A stretch of DNA of 64,000 bases from Syngnathus acus (taxonomy: Eukaryota > Chordata > Actinopteri > Syngnathiformes > Syngnathidae). The translations under genes were made by a program, and so were the position numbers. Position 1 is the stretch's first letter. Every line of letters starts with the position of its first letter. Below are positions 12,701 through 24,724 of this stretch, piece by piece. The stretch lies in contig NC_051098.1 in the NCBI RefSeq assembly GCF_901709675.1, positions 9,117,000 through 9,180,999 on the forward strand. Direction: 5' to 3'. Under the pieces are notes generated by a model. That model was given only the letters and a program-made list of their open reading frames with translations. It made no database searches and was not told the DNA's origin.

Positions 12701-15700
12701 GTCGTGCCTGTTGAATGGACTGTTGAGAGCTCACATCACTATGTCAAACCTTAAGATTTGTGTATCACTATAGACAAAGCAGACACGCAGCTAGCTGCTT
12801 GACCACTGGAGAAAACATTTATGAATGACTACAGTGTGTTGTTCATATTATTGAATAACTGCACTTTCTAGTAAGGGCCTGAGATGTGATGTGTGGATCA
12901 ATAATGACATATGGATACCTGGGCTAACAGATCTTTATGCTCCAATCAAACATCTCAAGTAAATATATCGGCACATTGGATAGTGCAGTCGTTTGAGATA
13001 ATCTATGTGCAGGAACACGGAGGAATGAAAGGGTCCTGAACTATTTATTAGGAATGTGTCTAAAAGTGAAATGTTAGGAACTTCTTCTTCCGCATGATGC
13101 ATAATCCTATGGGCGCATCATGCTGCTGGTCAGTCACTCAGTCTGACAGTTGTTTCGTTTGTGGAAAATGGTAGAGTTGTGGCAACACAACGAATCTTGC
13201 AAACACTTCAGGGTAAATCACAATACAAGGCATTTATGATGAGGCTGAGAGAAGACGGTGTTGTTCCTCCGGTGCTGCAGGCAAGCACTATCCAGGTACA
13301 GAGGGAGGAAATGTGGAGCTAAGCACTCTTGCTGTGGGAGGGGTTGAAATTAATGAATGCGGTTATGAAATCAGTAACGAAATAAATAATGTACGTGCTT
13401 CAACAAAGAGCTGCATGACGAACTGGGAGTAATAATACTGTAGCTGTATCGCTGAGATCATTTCACATAACTCAAAAAACTAGATTTACTCAGGTAAGGC
13501 TTCTTAAAGAATGTAGCAGTAAAACTGCATTACACTTTAGATTAGATGTCATACAATACAATACAAACATGATATTCAAATGAAAATGTTAAAATGAGTC
13601 CAGTGAGTTGATAAGCAATTAAACGACTACAATTTTTTTTTTTTTAATGAAATTACTACTACTCCACCCTTTTTGGTCATTTGGTGTTCACTGCGTGTCA
13701 TGTAAACCCACTGTGGACTGTTCCAAGCATTTTAGCTGTGACATTCTACCAGAGAATATCTGCTCGTTATCATGCGCCATTTTATTGAGCGGAGAATATT
13801 GGTGCAATTAGACATGACGTTTGTCAACAATGCTATAACAACGAGGAGTTACAACCAAGTGGACCTGCAAGCTGTCAGATGATGGTTGAATGCATCCTGG
13901 AAGGGATATTGAGACAGCTGGCACTAAAGTAATTCTTTCAAGTATAAAATTAACAGTATAATAGGATAAATAACTATATAAATGAATATATAAATAAATA
14001 GAATTCTTTACGAAGCTAAGATTTGAAATAAACTCGTTTTTGTACCTTTACCAGATGCATGAGGGGTATTTCAACAAAATATCTGTATCAGATCAGTACC
14101 TGATTAGTATAACAGACATCCTCTCATTAAACTTTTTCTCTTGGTTCATTCATAGGTGTTTTGGTGAAGACACTTGTCTCACCATCCCTGACATTGAAGC
14201 AGTAGTAATGGTGCTGCAGCCCAGCAAGCCCATGATAACCATCACCGGATTAGAAAGACAGAGTTGGCCAGCTTCTGACCTCAGGGGGCCGAAAGGTGTT
14301 AGGCTATTCCAGCAGCTCCACATCATCAGCACGGTCAACAGGGGAGATGCTGCTGCCCATAACACAGGTAACATACTGTAGTGTCAAATGTGATATGCAG
14401 CACTTTTTAGAGACCACGAGTTTGCACTTAAACGTGTAGTCTCAGTTATCTATCAGTCAGACGATATATGTGAAGCTACTATACCTTTTTGTAGAGGTAT
14501 CAAGATGGGTGTACATGCACAGATGTGGACTTGTCTTTACACCAGTAATTAATGGCGTGCAAGGAGACAGAGGTTTCATAGTGATGACACAGCACATCAA
14601 TTGACAGAGATGGAATGGTCAGAGGCAGACAAGCAACTGTTTGCACTTCTGAGGTTCAGGGTAACAAATACAGGCGCCGGCTTCCCACATTCCAAAATCA
14701 CGCATTATCAGTTTATTGAAGACGCTTAGATATCCTGAGGGATGAATGTGAGTGTGAATGCGAGTTTGTCCAGATATATTCCATGATTGTTTGTTGCCAA
14801 AAATCAGCTGGGATAGGTTACAGTTCAACCTCAACTCCAATTAGGACGAGTAGGAAAATGGACGGATGAAATTGATAGAATATGTCATTGGGATTTTTCA
14901 TATTGAATGGAAATTAGTTATTTAATTAATAATGAACTAAATCTGAATAACTTCTGAACCTAATTACATAGCAAATTTCATTCAACCCATTTCAGATGTG
15001 GGAGATTTATTTGAGAGATACCAAAAATTCTACAAAGGTTTTCACACACCAAGAACCAAAACAATGCAACTGTGAAACACAGATTTGGTTCAAATGGTTC
15101 TTAAGCTCCATAAGATTCTAATTAGATAGCATTTCAGGCTCATTTTTGCAATGATGTAATGAGCATAAAAACAGTTGAAAACAGAAGTGTACAGACTGTA
15201 CTTTTCCCATAAGCAAGAATGGTATAATTATGGTTTTAATTGATTAGCTAGTTTTCTCAAGAATTTGGAAATTTCAGTGTCCATTGATTTGAGATGGATT
15301 TGAAGAATTTGATAGTAGTTATTATTTTATAGGCATACACTCACCATCCTTGATAGTTGAAACAGTGTTTCAAAGGCTCACATTGAATCCGTAAAAAATA
15401 CTAAAGGTCACTGCGGTCACATAGTTCAATCTTTGTTTAGTCAGGCCATAACATCATCATCCACAAATCATTTGCCTTATCAATGTAGGCAGCTACAAAT
15501 TTTAGTCGAGCTTATAGATTTCAATTTTGAAGAAAGATTTACTTTGTTGGTGGCTTCCTATCAGTCCATGCCGATATATGATTGACTTCACTGTGAATCA
15601 TGACAATCAAAACAAACTCGAGCATTAATGGATTCCATGTTCTTACTGAAATCCAATTTCCTTGTAGACTTCAGAGTTCAGAATAGACTACAGACTCATC

Positions 15701-18700
15701 TGATAGCTAGCCCGCAGTCCATCTCAAACTCCGGACAGACACTTCAGTTGCTGCAGAAAACTCCTCAAGTCCATCTGTTTACCAAAGCATATCTTCAACA
15801 ACAGGAAAACACAAACATACACACACTGGTGTGTGTCTTTGTATCCCTTGAGCGAAACGATTACTTATTGATGAATGTATTATCTCTGTTGGTATTTACA
15901 TCTTAATCTATCCCTATGCCATGGTACTTGTAGCATCTGAGGATGAGAGCCCAATTTTCTCAGCAGTAAACTGTAATTAAAGCTAAAAGTTTTTTTTTGA
16001 ATGCAGATCTGCTTGCTCACTCCTGCAGCAGCACTTTACAGGGCTCCCCCCAGGGGACACAGGTTAGTCTACATGAGCTCCTCCACTTCTAATACACCCT
16101 CACAAGTACTGATGTCAGCGCAACTTGAGACCTGTGCCGACCGGCTGTAAGAATCACTCACCAAAACCATTGAAAATTGAGTATTTAAATCCTCTTGTCC
16201 CTGACCGCCACGGCAGGAACATCCCGATTTGGCCTGGCCCAGAGCTAATTAAGAGGAGATAAGAGTGAAGGAGGTCTGAGCCCTCTATTGTGAATAAGGC
16301 AGTGAAGGAAGCAGAGCAGAAAGGAGCATCATGCTTTAAGAGTTGGTGTAGTGGAGCTCTCCCTGCCAGTGAAATAGAGCCGGCAGCTGGGGAAAGTGAT
16401 TAGCTGGAAGCCAAAGAAAGAAACAATTGGAACGAAAGAGGGTGAAGCAGAGTGAATGTGCCGGGGACACACAAGTTGAAGTTCCTTAATGAGCCGATCT
16501 CATTTTCGCATGAAGTTTAAAGGATTCAAGAAAAAAATCATTTTAAAGCCTGGCAATACATTTCTTTTAGACCCATTTAATCATTCATTGTCCTCTTAGT
16601 TGCTTTCCATGTCATTCATTTACTGCAGACTTGGCGCTGCTTCATTTCCCTTTTCCATCTCGGAATATCTTTTCAAGGCTTAGTTGGATACTTTTTCTCA
16701 AGGCCAGCCAAGGTCCTTAATTCATTAACTCATAATCAACATTTTGTCGCTGTTCATACCCTTGCCTCAAAGTCTTTCAGTACAATGTCACTTCAACAGT
16801 TCCTCATTATTTCCTTCAGCCTGGCAAGTTTCATGCCACTCGTTCTTCTTTGTAGGCCACATGATGTTTTTCCACTGCACATTACAGACTAAGCCCCCAA
16901 TCTTTGTCCAACTCAATATGATATCTTCTTTCCTGCATACATTCTTCATGAAATGTAAGTGAACAGTACATAAACTTTTCTTAAACTAATACCACACTGT
17001 GACTTTGCAGTATTTTACTGAATCAACAAAAGGTGGAAAAATATGTTTGTGTTGTGTATTGTTATGGCTTTTTATGCGGGGTAGGGTGAAATTCAGGTCA
17101 TTCCAAAGGGTCCATCTACTTTTTTTTGCAACTGTACAAAAAAAAACTTTAAAATTTGTGATTGAATAAGGGAAAGAAAGTTTCCGATGACATCTTTAAC
17201 TTGAATGGCAGCTTAGCTTTGGAACTTCCTGGATAAACAGTACATCTCAGCAATTTAAATTATCAAGAAGAAAATAATTAACCTCATTAAAACTTGTTTA
17301 GTCAAAGGGAGTATGTATGGGGGAAATGATGTGAACAAAAAGGCTCTCTGTTATAGAAAGCTAAAGGTAGTTTTAATACACAGGCTAACTATAATGCAGG
17401 CCTTGGTTTGGAGGGAATACTGGTGCAAGACACAAGGCAATGACCGAATGACATCTATGACTGAAAATGTGGAAAAGCTGCTGTGAAGCACTTTGCAGAT
17501 CAATTAATGCCCAGATTACATGCTGCCTGTCGCACGTCCCCCAGCCTAGACTTTTCTTGCATGTCGTCCAAATTGATGGACTGTGGTGCAACGCACTGAA
17601 TTGGTGATAGTTTGATATATTGATGTATTTTGTGATGTCATGCACAATAGCCACTGAACATGCATGCAACATAAATAAGATGCATTTTTTTTCCTTAAGT
17701 TGAATTACAACTTTTTTCAACTATAAAGGGATTTAATTAAAAGTCAGGATTTACCGCAAATCATCAAACTGTTTCGCTCACTCATCCCCTATTCTCTGCT
17801 TGATCTCTGTTGACCCAACCAAACACACTCACACAAATACACACACTGCTATAAGCTGCTGGAGTAACGAGTCCCCTCAGACAGCAATCGCAGTCTCACT
17901 TCGAGTCTAAGTACTTGCATCATGACCCAGCGCTCTTCCTCACTGTCTCCTCCCAAGAGTGAGAGCAGCTTTGCACATTTAACAGCCTCTTAAGACACTA
18001 TGCGTGCGTGTGTGTGTGTGCCACAAGTAATTGGTGTCATCATCTAGGAGACACTGTGTTGCAGTTTCTGCTGTTGGTTGTTCAGAATGTGTATGCACCT
18101 CAGAGGAAAACCGCAATGGAGAACGACAGAAGCACACCAAATGTGCAAATTATCCTGTCATCAACAATCTGTTCAATTATACAGTAGGAGTTGCGTCAAA
18201 AGTTCACATGATCTAAAAAGCTGTGTGTGCGTGCGTGTTTATTTAGAGCAAAGACAAGGACGCCTGGAGCAGATCATTCACAATTTGGACTACTGCGACA
18301 TTCTGGTGTTGGGTGAAGAGTTGAGGCCTGACCAGGAGTCACTCCAGCTGCAGCGCAGCATTCTGCTTGGAAAACACCTAGATGCCACTAATTCCACATC
18401 TGGGATGTCCGTATATGGTTAGTTACTATTAACTCTTAGTATACAAGATGCATTAGTTTCCCTGAACTTGTATGTGTATATTTCACAGCTTCTCAATCAA
18501 TATCGTAGAAATGTTTAATTTCATTCATTTTATGTCAGTTCAGCGAGTGAAATTTGTATATTGTATATTATACAGATTAATTAAGTAATAAGTAATCTAC
18601 CACTACCCAATTATCGAATTAAAAACAACATTTAATGTAAAATACAAAAGCTGATTTAACATGACTAGCACTCATGCATTACTATTTTATCTTTCTCTCA

Positions 18701-21700
18701 GGCTGTGGCCAAAACCATAAAGTGTCTGTTGTTGGTTTGTTTTTTCAGGTTATAATACTTTTTTAACTTTTGGGAATTAAATTACTGAATTTATGCTTTC
18801 CACGATATTTGGATTCAAATTTATTGAGATGCACCTGCTTTGTTCTTTTTATGCTTTATATTTTATGTTTTATTACAGTGAGCATTCAGATTTGTTTATT
18901 TTCATGTCACTGTAGGTGTGGAGTCCATGGCTAATTATGAAAACGTGATCCGAGAAGTGCGTTACTACAACTGGCGACCAACGCAGCTCACAGAGAGAAG
19001 GTTCCGTCTTACATGTTCAGAGCTCAACGGACGCTACACCAGCAATGAATTGAACTTGGAGGTCAGTCTAACGACAGCTAGCCTGATCATTAATGAGCGA
19101 GAGAGCAGCCAATATTCACTGCCTGCACATCGGAATCGTAAAAGTATCATTAAGTTAAAAATCAATGACACATTCTGTTAAAATGTGAACGACTCTGCCA
19201 TAAAGTTACTAATTGGGTTCTGAGGCTTGTTCCACTTAAATTCGCTTTGTGCTTTATAGCCGGGATGTCAAACTCATTTTCTCCCCAGGCAATAATAGTG
19301 TTATGGCTGGCCTTAGCGAGATGCTTGTAAATGAGAAATGTATAAATGTACTGCATCTTCTGCTTGTATTATTACATAATTGCCTCATGTTTTGCATGTT
19401 ATTCATTTTAGAAAAAATCTATTAGGAACTTATTTAGGCAGTATTATAGAAAAGTTATATCAAACCGTGTATGTAGTTATTTTTCTGTTAACCCAAAGCT
19501 TGGTGTTGCATTGATTATGTGTTATTGTAACTACTAAGAAAAAAATCCCAGCATTACTTTTTAAGAATGATATATAGCTGAAATGGGAACTAACATGCTG
19601 AGAGGGTTACAAATTTAGTGTTTTTCTAACTAACCTACTGAGATCATGTGTGACAAAAGGCAACAGTTGTGGCAAATCTATTCCGCACTCATATTTTCTT
19701 TGTATTGAGGAAGTTTGGTTAACTGAGGTCTCTAAATTGACCTTAGGTGTGAATTTGAGATAATGTAAAAACTGAAATTAACTTTTGTCTGAAAGCAAAA
19801 TGATATACGTATTCTGTCTTTTCACAGGTGAGCGTACTCCACAGTTCAGAGGTGAAAGAACACGTCAGTCAGATCGCACCTTTACCTCAGCACATGAAAT
19901 TAGTTCACCATCCAGCTATGATTGATGAAATCTACCCTGCGCATAGCTCAGGTAGGAAAACATATATTTGAAATGCTCTGCGTGTCATCGTCACCAACTT
20001 GCGTCTAGTATTTCTCATTTTCAATCCTGTTGACTTTCAGCTGTTTGTTTTTCTTGATATAGTCTGGCTGTTTTATTCCCTGGTTCAATATAATGGAGGG
20101 GGAATGGACTACAATTTGCAATACATTGGACTTTTATCACTTGTGATAAATCTTTGTCTCACTCTTAACTGTGTCTTTCCCTGTTAGATGTTCAACACAC
20201 ATTTAAATTTGAAAAACAAAAGGAACAGGAAGTGAGGTTTTATGTTAAAAGGTGACCTACTTGTAAGTAATTGTGGACATGAGATTGATAGGGTGCACAG
20301 GCAACAGTGTACGCCAATAGTTGACCTTTGTCAATTAACACTCGCAACATCTACAACAGACTGAAAGACAAGTGCAGACAATTCAGCTTGTATTTTTTTT
20401 TTTCAAACCACTGTACCTCTGCAGTGTAATTATGGTGTGAAGAGATTTTCCAAGTTGTTTTTTCACACAATTTGACATAGTTAAAAATCAGTTCGACTTT
20501 GTAGTTCCTTATCAGATTGTTCATCAGATTGCTACTCTCACTCCGCGGAAAGTGGAGAGGCACAGCCGAGTGCTCTTCAGTCAAGAGAACATGGCGAGAC
20601 ATTGGTCTTATTCTGCCATACGAGGTTTAATTATTCATCAGACCCCAATGGATTCTACTTAGTACTGCAGATATCACAGCGCTAAGTGTGTGCATGCCTT
20701 TGTGTGTCTGTGTGTGCGGGTGTGTTTTTCAGAGGCTAACGCGACAAAAAAGAAGGTCAAACAAAGTGTGCAGTAATTGAACTATTGTATATGAGTAAAT
20801 AGTATGTAGTCAGTAGATGTTAGTAGTTAGAGCATGATCATGATTAGTGTATGTGGCTGTTTCAGGAAGAGTGCTTTATCGTGTCAATGAACTCAATACA
20901 AAACAGGCAGCAGTTTGTCAGATAGAGAAAAGAGGCTTTTGTTGTGCAAAAATGAGCAGCTTATAGTCTGAAAAATACGGTAGTTATGAAACTTCTTTGT
21001 TTGTGTCTGTACGACAGTAATATGCTGCCTCCGGTGGCCAAATCACGCCCAAGTTGCGATTTATTCATGATGCACTAACTGTTTAATTATTTTGATTTGA
21101 TTTTATTCTTGCATTGTTATATGTTTCATAATGTACAATATTAGTGTCTGGTATTTCTTTATTGAAAGAAAACACCAATTACAAAATGATTTCTTTTTAG
21201 ATCACAGGTTATTGTCATTTGCGCTCATTTTGCTGGGGAAAGATGATTTGTTTGTTTTAGTTCTGAGCATGGTCACAGAATGGACTCTTATCTTAAGGCA
21301 CTGCTGCATAGTACAGCATAACCTTGTCCACCAAACTGAATCTGTTGCAAAAACAGGAGGACTTCCATTATTCTCTCATTTTGTAACAGTTTTCTTTCTG
21401 TGCAAATTGAGTGAAATTGAATGGATCCATTCATTTTCCTAAAACGGTTATGGACTAAAACATCTCCACAGGAGGTTCCAATGTACAATACGTACAAAAG
21501 AGTAAATGGAAGATTCAGATACGCCTCAAGACCAACACATTTATGGGAAAAAAAAACCCCACTATGAATCCAAACTGGAGTAAACACGGTACAGACCATT
21601 AAATATGATGTATGGATATACGCTATGGCACGTCCTCGTCCATCATTAAATAAACATAAAAATTTCAGATGACGGCCAGTGGAGTAATGCAGAGGTTGCC

Positions 21701-23853
21701 CTCATTTAAATCAAGGGGGGGGTCAGCCCAGGCCTTGTAATTGTTGAGTATCTGTAAGCGGTGCTGATGCTTATTTATATATATACATATATATATATAT
21801 ATTCAATTAATTCAAGATTTAATATTCAATTAATCGTTTTGCCCTAGTGTGAATCTAAGTGTGCCAAAGTGTGTCTCTTCATGCAAAAGTGTGAGCTACT
21901 TGCCCTTGCATGAATTATGGGGGCATGAAAGTCTTTAGTTTTTGGGTGGGATTCACAAGAAAGTGGAAATAAATGATCATCTGAGGAGTGCTACAAGTGC
22001 CTGACTCATAACAAACACACACAGTAACAGCAGCAGTGGGATTGAGGCCAGATTCATAAATGTTATGCTCTTTCAGAAGGGTAAAGATCAGAGCATGAGA
22101 AATAAACATTTTAGATCAAGAAGAAAACTGTGTCTAGTAGTTGTTGTTTTGAGTATACGATTGAAGAAAGTTTATTCTGGTTTTGCTCCACTTTTGTTGC
22201 TGTGGACTGCACAGCAACTGCACAGCAACTAGGTTTATATGTTGGGGATTATTTTACTTTTAGGTACTTATTTTACTTATTATACACATAAAATGCCGTA
22301 TACTTTAAATACAGTAAATCTTGACAGTAGTGCATTGCAAAGTGACTTTTTTTTTTACATTGTTTAAACCTTAAAGACTTTGATGCAAATATAATTAACT
22401 TTGTACATTTTTATGAGCTTTTGCGTCCTAAAATTTATAACAGGGGTCCTAACTTTTATTTAGTCATAAACTAAAAACAGGATATTGGTTTGCCCATCTC
22501 ACTTCTGTGCGTGGGTTCAACTCCCACTCAGTGAAATGCGAATGCCAGAGTTAATGGTTTTCTCTCTAAATCCAACATTTGCTCTCTAAACGATTTCAGC
22601 TGAAGTCTGCTCTAGCTCTTTGACCCTAAACAAAATAAGTGGTATGAGAAGAAAAAGGGACGATATTTGTTATCATTTTAAACAACAAACAAAACAGCCT
22701 AACTCACAGCTTTCTCTGTGTCTACGAGACAAGGCTAATGGGATTTTTTTTTTACAAAATTGTGGAGTGGCCAAGGTGCTTGTTGACATGTTTTCCCTGC
22801 TTAATTTAACTGTGCATTTTCCCCTGTGACTTTAGTGACAAATTCTCTCCTACAATCACTCTCAAAATAAGTTTCATTATTTTTTTTAATTCCACATTTG
22901 GACGATACGGAGACTGACTGTGGCTCTTTTTGTTTTTTTCCTCACTCAGAATGTAGTCAAAGTCTGCTCGTTGTCCATCCCTGGTGTAGGAAACAAAAGG
23001 ATGGATAGATTAGTTGCGGTAGCAGTCTTTTAATCGTCTTCTGAACGTTCTGCTGACTCCTTGGCCAGAACTTGATGTTCAAGCTTTTTTATTCATGTCT
23101 TCTAGTATATGCATACCTGAAATACAGCCGTTTGTTTTTTAATATGTTCCAAGGCTGTTGACCAGTCCAGGCTGTATGATGCCTTTTAGGCCAACATCAG
23201 CTGGGATAAGCTCCAGCTCAACGGTGACCCGAAGTATGATAAGTGGTAAAAAACAGATGGATGGACGGACGGACGAGTGGACTATCCGCACTTTAGGATT
23301 GTGTTTATTGTGTCATTATCAGGGGTCCCGAGTGCCGTCACAGTGGTCATTGTGATGTGTATCGCCGTCCTGGTGGTGGTGGTGGTGTTAGGCATCTACC
23401 GCATCCATCTAACCCACCAGCAAGAAATCAAGCTGTCTGAGACGACCAAAGAGGAAAACGGAACCTGGGACGACTCAGCCCTGTCCATCACCGTCAACCC
23501 GATGGAGGTACAGTAAATGGAGAAAAATGGCGGTCGATAACGCCTGGAGAAATTACACGGAATAGGACTGCCATTGTAATGAAGTAAAAATGTGCACCTT
23601 TTTAAATCACAATTTAAAAGAGAAGCGATAATTTACAACTCCTTGGTTGTCATTTAGTACCTGCTTCTCTCAGAATCTGCAGGATCCCCAGGCCGCGGAG
23701 CAAGAGGTGAGTGAGGAAGAGGATGAAGACGAAGAAGAGGAGGATGATATCACTAGTGCAGAGTCGGATGACAGCGAGGAAGAAGTCGACGTCCAACTAC
23801 CCAGGATGCAGGGAACGAAGCGTCTGAACTGGGACAAAACAATATCTAATTAA
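585..23853 (+). CDS. clstn2: Calsyntenin-2 (3' half; nine coding exons)
   Basis: Coding exons are 585-747, 9005-9171, 10948-11096, 14156-14367, 18247-18417, 18916-19061, 19828-19951, 23323-23507 and 23674-23853. All junctions are GT-AG and phases join without a frame break, giving 498 residues and a stop. Calsyntenins are type I synaptic membrane proteins: N-terminal cadherin repeats, an LNS/laminin-G domain, a juxtamembrane ectodomain, one membrane helix, and an acidic tail that links cargo to kinesin-1 light chain. The window begins inside the LNS region (ICDKEWHYYVINVEF), so the cadherin repeats lie upstream. Family landmarks include ACWQGGEVTKP, CLQACKEGLDINSLESL, LDATNST, ELNGRYTSNE, a valine-rich helix, and WDDSALSITVNPME. 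From my memory of the family the match is closest to CLSTN2 rather than CLSTN1 or CLSTN3, and neighbouring genes agree. The second tail motif is degenerate. A teleost a/b suffix cannot be assigned. Confidence 0.93.
935..1055 (+). repeat. Dispersed fish repeat fragment
   Basis: Contains 'aggattggctggcaactggtccaaggtgtaccccgcac' and a decayed 'agtcagctgagagactcc...cagtatagata', the 3' half of the same short family as 14640-14870. Confidence 0.6.
1857..1989. mobile_element. Truncated hAT-like MITE
   Basis: Shares 'gattcaaatgatcggctcatcagcaagctctgcagaagcctgat' with the elements at 31577-31773 and 37569-37751. The left end (cagagggaagtcc) is present; the right half is missing. Confidence 0.6.
4001..4283. 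mobile_element. hAT-type MITE with perfect 8-bp target duplication
   Basis: The 283-bp element starts CAGAGGCGTAGCCA and ends with its exact reverse complement (14 bp). It is flanked by identical atctctcc at 3993-4000 and 4284-4291. An 8-bp duplication with CAG...CTG termini is diagnostic of hAT transposition. The interior is markedly GC/CpG-richer than the surroundings and has no transposase. Confidence 0.88.
7531..8077 (+). mobile_element. TA-flanked inverted-repeat transposon derivative (547 bp)
   Basis: The left end atgtatttcccggactataagtc is imperfectly inverted at the right end (gacttatagtccggaaaatacgg). Both sides are flanked by TA (7529-7530, 8078-8079), as for Tc1/mariner/pogo elements. 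An internal frame at 7714-7863 ends SDTEDQDFDGLMIWSDTDG...ELFE and stop, possibly a relic of a transposase C-terminus. A solo right end recurs at 20952-20980. Confidence 0.7.
9005..9171 (+). CDS. clstn2: clstn2 coding exon, end of LNS domain
   Basis: The acceptor is TGTCTAG| and the donor is AAG|GTACAG. The 167-nt exon completes Gly and reads GGEVTKPRFTQYF through LDKNIK, including the conserved CLQACKEGLDINSLESL stretch. Confidence 0.94.
9172..10947 (+). other. clstn2: clstn2 intron
   Basis: 1.8 kb, AT-rich. No repeat of defined structure and no hidden exon; flanking family sequence is contiguous (IK-FHF). Confidence 0.8.
10948..11096 (+). CDS. clstn2: clstn2 coding exon, juxtadomain ectodomain
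   Basis: The acceptor is TTCTTAG|. The donor is CA|GTATGT, chosen because the two leftover bases plus the G of the next exon make Gln. The exon encodes FHFNPAQSILVMEGEDLEN and KVSYINSRQFPTPGVRHL, both typical of calsyntenins. Confidence 0.92.
11097..14155 (+). other. clstn2: clstn2 intron
   Basis: 3.1 kb with a CA-rich stretch near 11868-11900. No coding or transposon structure recognised. Confidence 0.8.
14156..14367 (+). CDS. clstn2: clstn2 coding exon, CFGED segment
   Basis: The acceptor is TTCATAG| and the donor is CAG|GTAACA. The exon completes Gln, then reads CFGEDTCLTIPDIEAVVMV. Its C-terminal part (GLERQSWPASDLRGPKGV onward) is the least conserved stretch, as in other calsyntenins. 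Confidence 0.92.
14368..18246 (+). other. clstn2: clstn2 intron with candidate conserved segment
   Basis: 3.9 kb. It contains a dispersed repeat at 14640-14870. The stretch 16000-16500 is less AT-rich and lacks simple repeats, so it might be regulatory. Confidence 0.75.
14640..14870 (+). repeat. Dispersed fish repeat, longest copy
   Basis: Reads from 'cttctgaggttcagggtaac' through 'ggcttcccacattccaaaatcacgca' to 'atcagctgggataggttacag' and ends near 'aaaatggacggatg', the usual order of this family. Confidence 0.65.
18247..18417 (+). CDS. clstn2: clstn2 coding exon, HNLDYCDILV segment
   Basis: The acceptor is TATTTAG| and the donor is ATG|GTTAGT. The 171-nt exon includes HNLDYCDILVLGEEL and HLDATNSTSGMSVYG, conserved ectodomain sequence with a possible N-glycosylation site at NST. 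Confidence 0.92.
18916..19061 (+). CDS. clstn2: clstn2 coding exon, NGRYTSNE segment
   Basis: The acceptor is CTGTAG| and the donor is GAG|GTCAGT. It encodes GVESMANYENVIREVRYYN, WRPTQLTERRFR and CSELNGRYTSNELNLE, the last being a strong calsyntenin signature. Confidence 0.94.
19828..19951 (+). CDS. clstn2: clstn2 coding exon, extracellular stalk
   Basis: The acceptor is TTCACAG| and the donor is CAG|GTAGGA. The exon reads VSVLHSSEVKEHVSQ through VHHPAMIDEIYPAHSS, the short stalk before the membrane. The stalk is where calsyntenins are shed, but the cleavage site itself cannot be read from sequence. Confidence 0.9.
20952..20980 (+). mobile_element. Solo right end of TA-flanked element
   Basis: cttatagtctgaaaaatacgg followed by TA closely matches the right terminus of the 7531-8077 element. 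No left end was recognised nearby. Confidence 0.5.
21774..21802. repeat. (TA)n microsatellite
   Basis: About 14 TA units with one interruption, in a clstn2 intron. Confidence 0.85.
23195..23275 (+). repeat. Dispersed fish repeat 3' end
   Basis: 'cagctgggataagctccagc...gtgacccgaagtatgataagtgg...atggatgg' is the 3' end of the short family, 50 bp before the clstn2 membrane exon. Confidence 0.65.
23323..23507 (+). CDS. clstn2: clstn2 coding exon, transmembrane helix and first kinesin-binding motif
   Basis: The acceptor is ATTATCAG| and the donor is GAG|GTACAG. The exon encodes the hydrophobic helix (AVTVVIVMCIAVLVVVVVLG), the IYRIHLTHQ stop-transfer segment, and the cytoplasmic TWDDSALSITVNPME. 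WDDS is the tryptophan-acidic kinesin light chain motif; NPME matches the segment linked to Mint/X11 binding in mammalian calsyntenins. Confidence 0.94.
23674..23853 (+). CDS. clstn2: clstn2 last coding exon, acidic tail
   Basis: The acceptor is CTTCTCTCAG|. The exon encodes 59 residues and TAA. A Glu/Asp-rich run typical of calsyntenin tails is followed by SAESDDSEEEVD and a terminal RLNWDKTISN. That end is where a second WDDS motif is expected. Confidence 0.9.
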   Translation, partial: NLQDPQAAEQEVSEEEDEDEEEEDDITSAESDDSEEEVDVQLPRMQGTKRLNWDKTISN

Positions 23854-24671
23854 ATTCTCAATCACAAACATTCACACGATCAATATGGCTGTAAGAAAAC
23901 ATCAAATGATGATGGCTGACACACACTAAAACAATCAGGTAGACGTACAAACTTTGTGGTATTGAAAAATGATGTAATATCGCCCCCCACTGGATTTAAT
24001 TACACCCGGCCTAACACCTAGCACATAATGTAAACTAGAAAAATAAAAACAAATTAAAATTTTACAAAAAATTGAAATACAACTAAATTTACTGTTAATA
24101 GGTACAGTAAATGTCATTTCACTACAAAAGTCACACAATTTAGCAAAGCTTAATGAAACAAATTCTGCAAAGATTTCTGATACAAAATAATGCAAGTGGC
24201 TAAAATTTATATTATTATTTGGATTTTTGTACAATGTGTGATGTAGCCATCTTTATCTCAGCCCTTGCGGCAAAGTCAGGTGATTTTACTGAAATAGCAT
24301 ATTTTCAATGGAACTCTAAAAGTAACACACACAAAAAGATAGAAAGGTACAGTGCAGTGTCCAGATGTCATGTTAAACTCAACAAGGGATTCGAATTTTG
24401 TGTTTTGGGGTTACACGGCGAATCCCCATGGTACATTTTTATACACAATCTTGTAAATAGAGAGTACAGTACCGTAAGTGATTTCCCATCTAAGCCTCTC
24501 CATCCTTACCCCAAGCATACAGACTGCACCCAGAGACCTTTCTCTCCACTTGTACACAACAAATATCATCTTGCTTCATTTTCATAGGCAGATGTTAGAA
24601 TCTTTACTCTGCAGAAATAGTCAGTGGCGCCGCAGTCCCTTTATGTACATGTCAGCTCAGTGTTCAGTTGG

Positions 24672-24724
24672 GTTTGTTTGTTTGTTTGTTTGTTTGTTTG
24701 TTTGTTTGTTTGTTTGTTTGTTTG
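24672..24724. repeat. (GTTT)n microsatellite
   Basis: About 13 uninterrupted units in the clstn2 3' UTR. Confidence 0.95.

Larger units (their letters stand above)
19952..23322 (+). other. clstn2: clstn2 intron before the membrane exon
   Basis: 3.4 kb. It holds a solo transposon end (20952-20980), a TA repeat (21774-21802) and two dispersed-repeat pieces (22490-22540, 23195-23275). Confidence 0.8.

Noticed and set aside
19261-19330. 'ggatgtcaaactcattttc' resembling the hAT-like terminus at 41379
   Set aside because: Only a short decayed terminus with no partner end or target duplication, so not annotated as an element.
22500-22530. tRNA-like 'ggttcaactcc' box
   Set aside because: Only a B-box-like word inside a diverged dispersed repeat; no cloverleaf or A box could be drawn.
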